NCBI GenBank assembly: GCA_028718065.1
Contig: JAQUMP010000117.1
Location: 1-8,948 of the forward strand
Direction of reading: 5' to 3'
DNA length: 8,948 bases
Origin: Chitinivibrionales bacterium
GTDB taxonomy: Bacteria > Fibrobacterota > Chitinivibrionia > Chitinivibrionales > FEN-1185
Of the stretch, positions 1 through 5,716 are shown piece after piece (within the stretch, counting starts at the first letter, position 1; the number at the start of each line of letters is the position of its first letter). Under the pieces are notes generated by a model, which saw only the letters and a list, made by a program, of their open reading frames with translations, had not been told where the DNA came from and did not search any database. A program made the position numbers and the translations under genes.

Positions 1-951
1 TACGACCAGTTCCGCGTCACGGTCATGATCGACTACAAGCATCCGGCGCTCGGCGCCCAGCATACGACCCTGGTAAGCCTTAACGATTATGTCAAGGATT
101 TCGCGCCCGCGCGCACCTTTTGTTTTTTGTCGGAAATCGAAAAACTGCGCGAAGCCGGGCTCATCAAGGGCGGTCGCCTTGACAATGCGGTCGTGGTGCA
201 GGACGTGGAGCTTACCGCGGAGCACATCAGCTATATGCGCAACCTGTTCGACTGGAAAGGGCCCATCGAGAGCGGCGAAAACGGGTTTGTCAACAATACC
301 AAGCTGCGCTTTACCAACGAGCTCTGCCGGCACAAAGTGCTGGACCTCATCGGCGACTTTTACCTTTTGGGAAAACCGCTTTTAGGCCACATCCAGGCCG
401 CGCGCGGCGGGCATGCGGCCAATATCGAAATGGCCCGCAAAATCCGCGCGGTCGTCAATAAACAAAGCCATCACAAAAAAGGCTCGCGCGAAAAATTGCC
501 GGTGAGCCTGGAGCAGATCCGGGAGATGCTGCCGCACCGCTACCCTTTTCTGCTTATTGACAAAGTAGTAAAGATCGAACCGGACAAAAGCATCGTCGCC
601 GTTAAAAACGTCTCCTGCAACGAGCCGTTTTTTCAGGGGCATTTTCCCGGCAATCCCATCATGCCCGGCGTGCTGCAGGTGGAAGCCATGGCGCAGGCCG
701 GCGGCATTATGGCCCTGTACGGCAAAAAAGTCGGCCGTGAAATGCACATTCTTTTTTTAGGGGTCGACAAGGTCCGCTGGCGCGGCATGGTGCACCCGGG
801 CGACGTGTTGCGCATCGAATGCGAAATGCTGCAAAACCGGCGCATGACCATTCGCTTTGCCGGCAAATGCTTCGTGGAAGATCAATTGGTGTGCGAAGCC
901 GAGCTCATGGCGATGCTCGGTAAAAAAGGCGGCCAGGAGCCGCAAGCATGA
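1..951 (+). CDS. lpxC-fabZ: Bifunctional LpxC-FabZ (UDP-3-O-acyl-GlcNAc deacetylase / 3-hydroxyacyl-ACP dehydratase), 5' partial
   Basis: The frame is open from base 1, so the gene begins upstream; an ATG at 25 is internal. Residues count from base 1. Residues 1 to about 150 are the C-terminal half of LpxC, the zinc deacetylase that commits to lipid A synthesis. RHKVLD (H111, D115) supplies zinc ligands and RGGH (H138) is the catalytic histidine region; the N-terminal zinc histidine lies outside the window. After a basic linker (about 150-165), residues 168-310 are a complete FabZ with LPHRYPFLLID, the catalytic histidine in GHFPGNPIMPG (H214) and the acidic residue in QVEAMAQ (E228). FabZ dehydrates 3-hydroxyacyl-ACP, so the fusion places two enzymes competing for 3-hydroxyacyl-ACP flux on one chain. 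The stop overlaps the lpxA start as ATGA, implying translational coupling. Such fusions are known in Bacteroidetes and several other Gram-negative phyla. Confidence 0.95.
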   Translation, partial: YDQFRVTVMIDYKHPALGAQHTTLVSLNDYVKDFAPARTFCFLSEIEKLREAGLIKGGRLDNAVVVQDVELTAEHISYMRNLFDWKGPIESGENGFVNNTKLRFTNELCRHKVLDLIGDFYLLGKPLLGHIQAARGGHAANIEMARKIRAVVNKQSHHKKGSREKLPVSLEQIREMLPHRYPFLLIDKVVKIEPDKSIVAVKNVSCNEPFFQGHFPGNPIMPGVLQVEAMAQAGGIMALYGKKVGREMHILFLGVDKVRWRGMVHPGDVLRIECEMLQNRRMTIRFAGKCFVEDQLVCEAELMAMLGKKGGQEPQA

Positions 952-1727
952 GCGCCAAAATACATTCTACCGCGTTAATCGATCCCTCGGCGCTTTTGGG
1001 CAGCGAGGTTTCGGTCGGCCCCTATTCCGTAATCGAAGGCAACGTCCAAATCGGAGACGGTTGCACTATCGGTCCGCATGCGCTGATTGGCAGCGGTACG
1101 CGTCTCGGCAAAAATTGCGCGGTGTTTCATGGCGCGGCCGTGGGCGGTATTCCCCAGGATAAAAAATTTTCGGGCGAAGAATCGCTCCTCATCATAGGCG
1201 ATAATACCACTATCAGGGAATTCGTAACGCTCAACCGTGGCACCAGCGCGCTCGGCAAAACCGTGATCGGCAGCGATTGCTGGATCATGGCCTACTGCCA
1301 TGTTGCTCACGATTGCATTCTCGGCAATCATGTAACGATCTCCAATGGGCTCGGCATGGGCGGCCATGTTGTCGTGGGCGATTACGTGACCATCGGCGGC
1401 ATGGTGGCAATCCATCAGTTTGTGCATATCGGCGATTACGCCATTATCGGCGCGACTTCGTATTTAACCATGGACGTCGTGCCGTTTGCTTTGTGCGGCA
1501 CCGGGCCGGTGCGTGTGGCGGGCATCAATAAGGTCGGGCTGGAGCGCCGGGGTTTTGACGAGGAGCGGCGGCAGAACATTAAGCGCGCCTATAAAATCCT
1601 ATTTCGCCGGGAGCTCACCCTGGATGTTGCTTTGCAAGAAATAGAGCATGAATTTCCCGGTAATCCCGATTGCAAAAAAATTATTGACTTTGCGAAAACA
1701 TCCGAGCGCGGTTTGTTGCGGATGTAA
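948..1727 (+). CDS. lpxA: Acyl-ACP--UDP-N-acetylglucosamine O-acyltransferase LpxA
   Basis: This 259-residue protein is close to the usual LpxA length (about 260). It transfers a 3-hydroxyacyl chain from ACP to the 3-OH of UDP-GlcNAc in the cytoplasm, the first step of lipid A synthesis. Residues 1 to about 185 show the left-handed beta-helix hexapeptide pattern (repeats such as IGDGCT, IGPHAL, IGDNTT, VGDYVT, IGDYAI). The catalytic histidine is visible in CHVAHD (H121, equivalent to E. coli His125), followed by the GGHVVVGDYVTIGGMVAIHQF stretch. A C-terminal helical domain begins around NKVGLERRGF and ends in SERGLLRM, typical of the family. The start overlaps the lpxC-fabZ stop by four bases. 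The next gene is convergent, its stop only 7 bp away, and I see no terminator hairpin between them. Confidence 0.97.
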   Translation: MSAKIHSTALIDPSALLGSEVSVGPYSVIEGNVQIGDGCTIGPHALIGSGTRLGKNCAVFHGAAVGGIPQDKKFSGEESLLIIGDNTTIREFVTLNRGTSALGKTVIGSDCWIMAYCHVAHDCILGNHVTISNGLGMGGHVVVGDYVTIGGMVAIHQFVHIGDYAIIGATSYLTMDVVPFALCGTGPVRVAGINKVGLERRGFDEERRQNIKRAYKILFRRELTLDVALQEIEHEFPGNPDCKKIIDFAKTSERGLLRM

Positions 1728-1734
1728 ATTCCCC

Positions 1735-2862
1735 TTACGGCAAAACCACCATTCCCGGAACCTCGGAAATCCCCTTTTTTAACGCGATCGCAACCGAAAG
1801 CCCCAGGGCCAGCGCCGTGCGCTGGTCCACCCCGATGCCGTAGGCGTCTGTGGTTTGCACGGGAAGGGGATCGAAGTAGGTTTTTAGGTAGTTGAGCAGG
1901 GTGGCATTGTGCGCCCCGCCGCCCGAAATCACGATCGCCTTGGGCGGCGCCTCCGATTTATAGAGCCGCTTAAAACAATCAAAAATCGCTCTCCCGGTGA
2001 GCGCCGTGATGGTCGCTACCCGGTCGGCGGGCGCGCAATTGTCAAGAGCTGGATGCGAGCTCAATTCCTGGGCCACGGCCAACGAAAAGCTGCGCGGCGC
2101 CTCAGACGCAAACCAGGGGTGTTCGCCGAGAACGGCAAGGCGCTCGGCCAGCACCGTTCCGGATGCGGCCAGCGAGCCGTCGCGGTCAAAACCCGGTTCC
2201 AAACCCGCAACCTCCGCGGCGCTGTTTATGCAGCAGGTGCCGGGACCGCAGTCCGTGTCCGCAATCAGGCGCCCGGCGGCGCCGTCCACGATGGTCAGGT
2301 GCGCAAAAAGCCCTATATTTACAAACGCTACCGTGCCGCCGATGCGCCGGGCGATTTCCACGTCGCCCGCGGCGGTGGGCAGGGCGCCGCCGCCGCCCGA
2401 TAAAATATCGGCCCGTAAAAACCCGCTGAATACCGGCGCCTTGCACGCGCGCAGCAGGGCCTGTTCATCGCCGATTTCCCAGTTCCAGGCCGCCTCGCCG
2501 TTTCCTTCCGGAAATGACTCTTTGTAAAGCATGCATTTGTTAAGGACCAGGGCGTGCGGCTGGCGCAGGAATTTAGGGAGCCGCGCCAGCAGGGCCAGAG
2601 CGGTTTCCACCATCAGGCGCGAGCATTTATAATCGAGCCACAGGTATTCGCTTATTGAGGGCATGGTCGGCGGGACGGTGAACCATTGCGCAAGTAATTT
2701 TTGCAATGGGGCCGGGTAAGGAATATAAACGGATTCCGCAATTTCCCAGGAGTCGGATGCGTGCAGCAGGCAAAGCCCGCAAATCCCGCTCTGTAAAGAG
2801 CCGGCCGACAGCACGATCAGGTTTTTTTTACGCGCCTTGATAAGCCGCTTTAAGGGGTCCAT
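1735..2862 (-). CDS. Divergent AnmK-like (anhydro-N-acetylmuramic acid kinase family) protein
   Basis: I chose the ATG at 2862, giving 375 residues, close to AnmK (about 370). It lies 8 bp after the upstream stop and puts the first glycine-rich loop near the N terminus; an ATG at 2919 would overlap the previous gene by 49 bp. AnmK phosphorylates and opens 1,6-anhydro-MurNAc in peptidoglycan recycling. The fold is recognisable (numbering from 2862): IGDEQ then RADILSGGGGALP (D152, matching what I take to be the catalytic Asp), VNIGLFAHLT (from 181), DCGPG (204-208), SGGGAHN (313-319) and TTDAYGIG (338-345). Several signatures are degraded: GTSxDGxD reads GSLQSGIC, HGQT is absent, NIGGIANL reads NIGLFAHL, and PKSTGRE reads PRSFSLA. 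Family membership is fairly secure; anhMurNAc kinase activity is not. It may act on another sugar or be a pseudokinase. Probably cotranscribed with the STAS gene. Confidence 0.75.
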   Translation of the reverse strand: MDPLKRLIKARKKNLIVLSAGSLQSGICGLCLLHASDSWEIAESVYIPYPAPLQKLLAQWFTVPPTMPSISEYLWLDYKCSRLMVETALALLARLPKFLRQPHALVLNKCMLYKESFPEGNGEAAWNWEIGDEQALLRACKAPVFSGFLRADILSGGGGALPTAAGDVEIARRIGGTVAFVNIGLFAHLTIVDGAAGRLIADTDCGPGTCCINSAAEVAGLEPGFDRDGSLAASGTVLAERLAVLGEHPWFASEAPRSFSLAVAQELSSHPALDNCAPADRVATITALTGRAIFDCFKRLYKSEAPPKAIVISGGGAHNATLLNYLKTYFDPLPVQTTDAYGIGVDQRTALALGLSVAIALKKGISEVPGMVVLP

Positions 2863-2870
2863 AATTTTTT

Positions 2871-3668
2871 CTACTCGGCGTGCGCCCCGAATTCCTGATA
2901 ATACCGGCACGCCTCGCATTCTTCATCGACGTATTTAAAAGATATGCCTTCGATCATGCCTTCCACCAGCCAGCAGGGTTCGGGCGATGGATTGATTTTG
3001 CGATAACATTCGGCACAGGAGGTGGCGTTGCTCGGGTTCTGGCCTTTCCAGTATTCCCAACAGGGGGGGCGTTTTTTGGGAGGCGCCGGCGGCACGGCCG
3101 CTTTTTTAACGGCCGCGGTTTGCGCCTTGGTGCGCGCGCGTTCGAATATTTCCAGGGCCGCCCGGTTGGTCTCGGCGCAATGCAGCACGCGCGTGAGCTT
3201 GGTGCTTTCCAGCATGGCCAAAACATAACCGGCCGCTTCGGTTACCACCAGCATGCCGCCAAGGGATTGGGCGTCTTTATGAATGCCGATAATAACCCCC
3301 AGCCCGCAGGAGTAGATATTATTTACATTTGCGCAATTTAAAATGACGTTGATCTTGCCCTGGCGCTTGAGGTCCGTCCAGACTTTTTCCAAAGTTTTGC
3401 TGCGGTCGTTGTTCAGAACGCCTTCGCAGGAAATGATCGTCTGGTCGCCCTGCAGGTCGGTGGCGATGCCGGACTCCGCGTTTTGCCGGAGGTAATACTT
3501 GCACTGGCGGCATTTGAGCAATTGCGCGTGGTTATTTTCCCGGTACACGCCTTTAAGCACCCAACACTTGACATTCTCCATGTCGACGGGGTTCTCTTGA
3601 AAGCTGCTGAAAACAAAACACGCTTCGCGCTCGGCCGGACTGCAGCCGGTGATTTCATAGCATTTCAT
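2871..3668 (-). CDS. STAS-domain protein flanked by two six-cysteine (CW / CxxCxYY) modules
   Basis: This 265-residue protein has three parts. Residues 1-60 hold C3, C9, C17, C35-W36 and C53-RQ-C56-KYY. Residues about 66-178 resemble a STAS domain (anti-sigma-factor antagonist type): VILNCANVNNIYSCGLGVII matches the usual VLDLSxVxxxDSSGLG core, followed by GGMLVVTEAAGYVLAMLE. A Lys/Ala/Pro-rich linker follows (179-200). Residues 203-257 repeat the cysteine scheme: C203-W204, C218, C221, C232-W233 and C251-EA-C254-RYY. The Ser just before the Gly in DSSG, the usual phosphosite region in SpoIIAA-type proteins, is Cys121. No signal peptide or membrane segment is seen, so it is probably cytoplasmic. 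The cysteines may bind metal or an Fe-S cluster, or sense redox; this is inference. A GAGG ribosome binding site sits 8 bp before ATG. The AnmK-like gene follows after 8 bp. Confidence 0.8.
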   Translation of the reverse strand: MKCYEITGCSPAEREACFVFSSFQENPVDMENVKCWVLKGVYRENNHAQLLKCRQCKYYLRQNAESGIATDLQGDQTIISCEGVLNNDRSKTLEKVWTDLKRQGKINVILNCANVNNIYSCGLGVIIGIHKDAQSLGGMLVVTEAAGYVLAMLESTKLTRVLHCAETNRAALEIFERARTKAQTAAVKKAAVPPAPPKKRPPCWEYWKGQNPSNATSCAECYRKINPSPEPCWLVEGMIEGISFKYVDEECEACRYYQEFGAHAE

Positions 3669-3698
3669 GATAATCGCCTCGGTTTTTTTCTGTCTTTC

Positions 3699-3727
3699 AT
3701 TGTATCACCGCGGTTCAATATGCGCAA
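3699..3727 (-). promoter_or_regulatory. Candidate extended -10 promoter for the STAS/AnmK-like unit
   Basis: On the minus strand, TTGCGC (3727-3722) is separated by 17 bp from TACAAT (3704-3699), and TGA precedes the -10 box to form an extended -10 (TGATACAAT). The -10 matches the sigma-70 consensus at 5 of 6 positions; the -35 matches at only 3 of 6. The predicted start leaves a leader of about 25 nt before the STAS ATG. The call rests on motif match alone. Confidence 0.4.
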
Positions 3728-3767
3728 TATACATCAAAACGGACGCGTATTTATATACGATATGCGC
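3718..3767. repeat. 8-bp direct repeat ATATGCGC (two copies) bracketing an inverted repeat
   Basis: ATATGCGC occurs at 3718-3725 and 3760-3767, offset by exactly 42 bp, about four helical turns. Between them, directly next to the second copy, lies the inverted repeat CGTAT-TTAT-ATACG (3746-3759). The first copy overlaps the predicted -35 of the minus-strand promoter. The arrangement could be operator sites for a regulator of the divergent STAS and flavodiiron genes, but short repeats in 200 bp can arise by chance. Confidence 0.3.
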
Positions 3768-3802
3768 GGAAGCAAATGCCGCTTTCTTAATTTCGATCAA
3801 TG

Positions 3803-3832
3803 TTTAAAATCGTTCCAATACTATTTTAATAC
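3803..3832 (+). promoter_or_regulatory. Weak candidate promoter for the flavodiiron-ferredoxin unit
   Basis: The AT-rich stretch just before the flavodiiron gene contains TTTAAA (3803-3808), then 18 bp, then TAATAC (3827-3832). Both boxes match sigma-70 poorly (4 of 6 and 3 of 6). A promoter is expected here because the upstream gene is divergent, but the exact boxes are uncertain. Confidence 0.22.
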
Positions 3833-3869
3833 TAGAAAATGCAATTCTTAAAACACCCGGAGGTTATTA

Positions 3870-5048
3870 ATGCAGGCACGTGAAATCGCCCCCAAGGTCG
3901 CCCTTATCGGCGCGGTCGATTGGGACCGCCGTCTTTTCGATTCGCTCATTCCCCTGCCCGACGGCACCAGTTATAATTCCTATCTGGTGCGGGGCAGCCA
4001 AAAAACCGCGCTCATCGATACCGTCGATCCGGCGAAAAGCGACACGCTTATGGAACAACTGGCGGAGGCGCCGGCGATCGATTATATCGTTGCCAACCAC
4101 GCGGAACAGGACCATTCCGGTTCCATTGGTTGTGTGCTTGACAAATATAAGAATGCCGTTGTGGTCTGCACGCCTAAATGCAAAGACATGCTCGTCGATC
4201 ATCTTCGTATTGATGCGGATCGCATTCGGGCCGTGAGTGACGGCGAAACGCTTGCGCTCGGCGATAAAACCCTTGAATTTGTTTACACGCCGTGGGTGCA
4301 CTGGCCCGAAACCATGGTCACTTATTTGCGCGAGGACAACGTGTTGTTCAGTTGCGATTTTTTTGGTTCGCATTTAGCAACCAACGAACTCTTTGCGACC
4401 GACGAAGAGCGCGTGGCCGAGGCCGCCAAACGCTATTACGCCGAAATTATGATGCCTTTCCGCACGACCATAAAGAAAAATATCGAAAAAGTCCAGGCGC
4501 ATTCTATTGCCCTGATCGCGCCCAGCCACGGACCCGTTTACAACCGGCCTGCTTTTATCATCGATGCCTACAAGGAATGGATTTCCGACACGCCTAAGAA
4601 TGTCGTCGTAATTCCTTATATTTCCATGCACGGCAGCACGCGCGCCATGGTGGATAGATTGGTCGCGCACTTGACAATGCATAATATTGTCGTCCATCAG
4701 TTCGACCTGGCCGTGACCGACATCGGCAAACTGGCGATTGCGCTGGTAGACGCGGCCACGATTGTTATCGGCGCGCCCACGGTGCATGTCGGCCCGCACC
4801 CGACGGTGTTGTATGCGGCCACGCTCGCCAATGCCCTGCGGCCTAAAGCCGCCTTCGCCTCGGTCATCGGCTCCTACGGCTGGTCCACCAAAGCTCTCGA
4901 ACAGATTGCCGCGGCCATAAGCCATTTAAAAGTGGAGATTTTGGAGCCGGTGCTTGCCAAGGGTTATCCGCGCGAAACGGACTTTGTAAAGCTCGACGCC
5001 CTGGCCGATGCGATTGCCCAAAAACATTCGGCGGCGGGACTCAAATAA
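3870..5048 (+). CDS. FprA-type flavodiiron protein (O2/NO reductase)
   Basis: This 392-residue protein has the class A flavodiiron architecture: a metallo-beta-lactamase-like diiron domain (about 1-240) and a flavodoxin domain (about 245-390). All expected diiron ligands are visible: NHAEQDH (H77, E79, D81), WVHWPE (H144), SCDFFGSH (D163) and PSHGP (H220). The FMN phosphate loop is SMHGSTRAM (252-260), and the IGSYGW motif of flavodoxins appears later. These soluble enzymes reduce O2 to water or NO to N2O in anaerobes, taking electrons from rubredoxin, F420 or other carriers; which substrate is preferred cannot be told from the sequence. GGAGG (3859-3863) lies 6 bp before the ATG, confirming the start. 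A ferredoxin follows 29 bp later and may supply electrons. There is no rubredoxin domain or gene in view. Confidence 0.96.
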   Translation: MQAREIAPKVALIGAVDWDRRLFDSLIPLPDGTSYNSYLVRGSQKTALIDTVDPAKSDTLMEQLAEAPAIDYIVANHAEQDHSGSIGCVLDKYKNAVVVCTPKCKDMLVDHLRIDADRIRAVSDGETLALGDKTLEFVYTPWVHWPETMVTYLREDNVLFSCDFFGSHLATNELFATDEERVAEAAKRYYAEIMMPFRTTIKKNIEKVQAHSIALIAPSHGPVYNRPAFIIDAYKEWISDTPKNVVVIPYISMHGSTRAMVDRLVAHLTMHNIVVHQFDLAVTDIGKLAIALVDAATIVIGAPTVHVGPHPTVLYAATLANALRPKAAFASVIGSYGWSTKALEQIAAAISHLKVEILEPVLAKGYPRETDFVKLDALADAIAQKHSAAGLK

Positions 5049-5077
5049 AATTAAAATTTTAAGAAAGGAGCCGACCC

Positions 5078-5269
5078 ATGAAAGCAATTGTCAATACCGA
5101 GACATGCATCGGTTGCGGACTCTGCGTCTCGATTTGCGATGCGGTATTTGAGCTTGACGACGATGGCAAAGCCAAGACCATAGTGGATCGGATTGCAGCC
5201 GAGCATAAGACCTTGGCCCAGCAGGCGGCCAAAGATTGCCCGGTAGAGTCCATTACAATAGTTGATTAA
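5078..5269 (+). CDS. Small single-cluster [4Fe-4S] ferredoxin
   Basis: This 63-residue protein resembles the monocluster ferredoxins of thermotogal and delta-proteobacterial type. C10-IG-C13-GL-C16 and C54-P supply four cluster ligands. C20 sits where such proteins often have a cysteine paired in a disulfide, but its usual partner near residue 43 is missing (His43 is nearby), so C20 is probably free. The central region is acidic (ELDDDG), as is common. The ribosome binding site AAAGGAG (5064-5070) lies 7 bp before ATG. It follows the flavodiiron gene by 29 bp without a terminator, so the two are probably cotranscribed. Electron donation to the flavodiiron protein is a reasonable guess; it could also serve the sulfite reductase encoded downstream. 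Confidence 0.93.
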   Translation: MKAIVNTETCIGCGLCVSICDAVFELDDDGKAKTIVDRIAAEHKTLAQQAAKDCPVESITIVD

Positions 5270-5305
5270 CAAAGATCAGCGCCTCTTTGGGCTATTCCCT
5301 TTTTG
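5270..5305 (+). terminator. Possible weak terminator after the ferredoxin gene
   Basis: CAAAGA (5270-5275) and TCTTTG (5284-5289) form a 6-bp AT-rich stem with an 8-nt loop directly after the ferredoxin stop. A TTTTT run follows about ten bases later (5300-5304), not immediately. The stem is weak and the U-tract displaced, so this is only a possibility. Confidence 0.2.
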
Positions 5306-5342
5306 CGCGCGTATAGATAAAGTATTCTTTTTTCTGCTTATT

Positions 5343-5409
5343 CTTCAAATATTACTTCAAAAAGTGTCTTTTTCTTTTATCATCGTTTGAAATATTTTTC
5401 GACTTTCAA
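5343..5409. repeat. Cluster of TTCAAA/TTTGAA half-sites upstream of the hcyS promoter
   Basis: TTCAAA occurs at 5344-5349 and 5356-5361 (12 bp apart, each preceded by C). TTGAAA (5387-5392) and TTTCAA (5404-5409) form an inverted repeat with an 11-bp spacer that ends 13 bp before the predicted -35 box. They could be activator or repressor half-sites. The region is very AT-rich, which raises the chance of coincidence. Confidence 0.2.
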
Positions 5410-5422
5410 GAAGAAAAAACCA

Positions 5423-5451
5423 TTGACAATCCTTATAATTTTTGGTATATT
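5423..5451 (+). promoter_or_regulatory. Strong candidate sigma-70 promoter for the sulfur-carrier operon
   Basis: A perfect -35 box TTGACA (5423-5428) is followed after exactly 17 bp by TATATT (5446-5451, 5 of 6 match). TGG directly before the -10 gives an extended -10. Transcription would begin near 5458, leaving a leader of roughly 50 nt before hcyS, too short for a riboswitch. The start of a five-gene operon is exactly where a promoter is needed. Confidence 0.7.
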
Positions 5452-5469
5452 TATAATATAGTATGTTTA

Positions 5470-5482
5470 TTAACATTGTTAA
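5470..5482. promoter_or_regulatory. Palindrome TTAAC-ATT-GTTAA, candidate operator
   Basis: A perfect inverted repeat of 5-bp arms with a 3-bp centre lies about 12 bp downstream of the predicted transcription start and 24 bp before the hcyS ATG. A repressor bound here would block the start of transcription, so sulfur- or methionine-responsive control is possible. I do not recognise the site as that of a named regulator. Confidence 0.35.
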
Positions 5483-5506
5483 CTTTATGGACAAGCAGAG
5501 GCCACT

Positions 5507-5716
5507 ATGGAACTAAAAGTAAATGGCGAAGCAAAATCAGTGTCTGCAGATCCTCTTAGTATATCCGATCTCTTAAAGTTGTTTAAGGTCGAAATGCCCG
5601 ATATGGTTTCGGTGCAACTTAATGGAACGTTTGTCGACCGGCCGACCTTTGGCGTCACTCTTATTAAGGACAAAGACGAAATCGATTTCCTCTATTATAT
5701 GGGCGGTGGTCAATGA
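5507..5716 (+). CDS. hcyS: ThiS-like sulfur carrier protein with C-terminal Gly-Gly-Gly-Gln (HcyS-like)
   Basis: This 69-residue protein has the beta-grasp ThiS/MoaD pattern: MELKVNG at the start, SISDLLKLF (helix) at 18-26, VSVQLNGTFVDR at 34-45, and LIKDKDEIDFLYYMGGG near the end. In ThiS the chain ends at the diglycine that is adenylated and thiocarboxylated. Here one more residue, Gln69, follows Gly66-68, so the tail must be trimmed before activation. That matches HcyS of Wolinella succinogenes, which carries a C-terminal Ala removed by a JAMM protease; such a protease is encoded three genes downstream. The neighbours (MetY, E1 enzyme, JAMM, sulfite reductase) argue for homocysteine rather than thiamin synthesis. 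AGAGG (5497-5501) lies 5 bp before ATG. The gene is visibly more AT-rich than its neighbours. The stop overlaps the next start as ATGA. Confidence 0.88.
   Translation: MELKVNGEAKSVSADPLSISDLLKLFKVEMPDMVSVQLNGTFVDRPTFGVTLIKDKDEIDFLYYMGGGQ

Noticed and set aside
1909..2527. Long plus-strand open frames opposite the AnmK-like gene
   Set aside because: They are antisense shadows in GC-rich coding sequence, rich in Arg/Pro/Ala, without recognisable domains or ribosome binding sites.
2863..2919. Longer start for the AnmK-like protein at 2919
   Set aside because: It would overlap the STAS gene by 49 bp and add 19 residues with no counterpart in the family; the ATG at 2862 fits length and spacing better.
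5270..5506. SAM or other methionine-linked riboswitch before the sulfur operon
   Set aside because: The predicted leader is only about 50 nt and holds one short palindrome; none of the SAM-I core motifs are seen.
5487..5516. Short upstream reading frame (MDKQRPLWN, stop) overlapping the hcyS start, as a possible leader peptide
   Set aside because: It has no ribosome binding site, contains no run of Cys or Met codons beyond the start, and no attenuator hairpins follow it.
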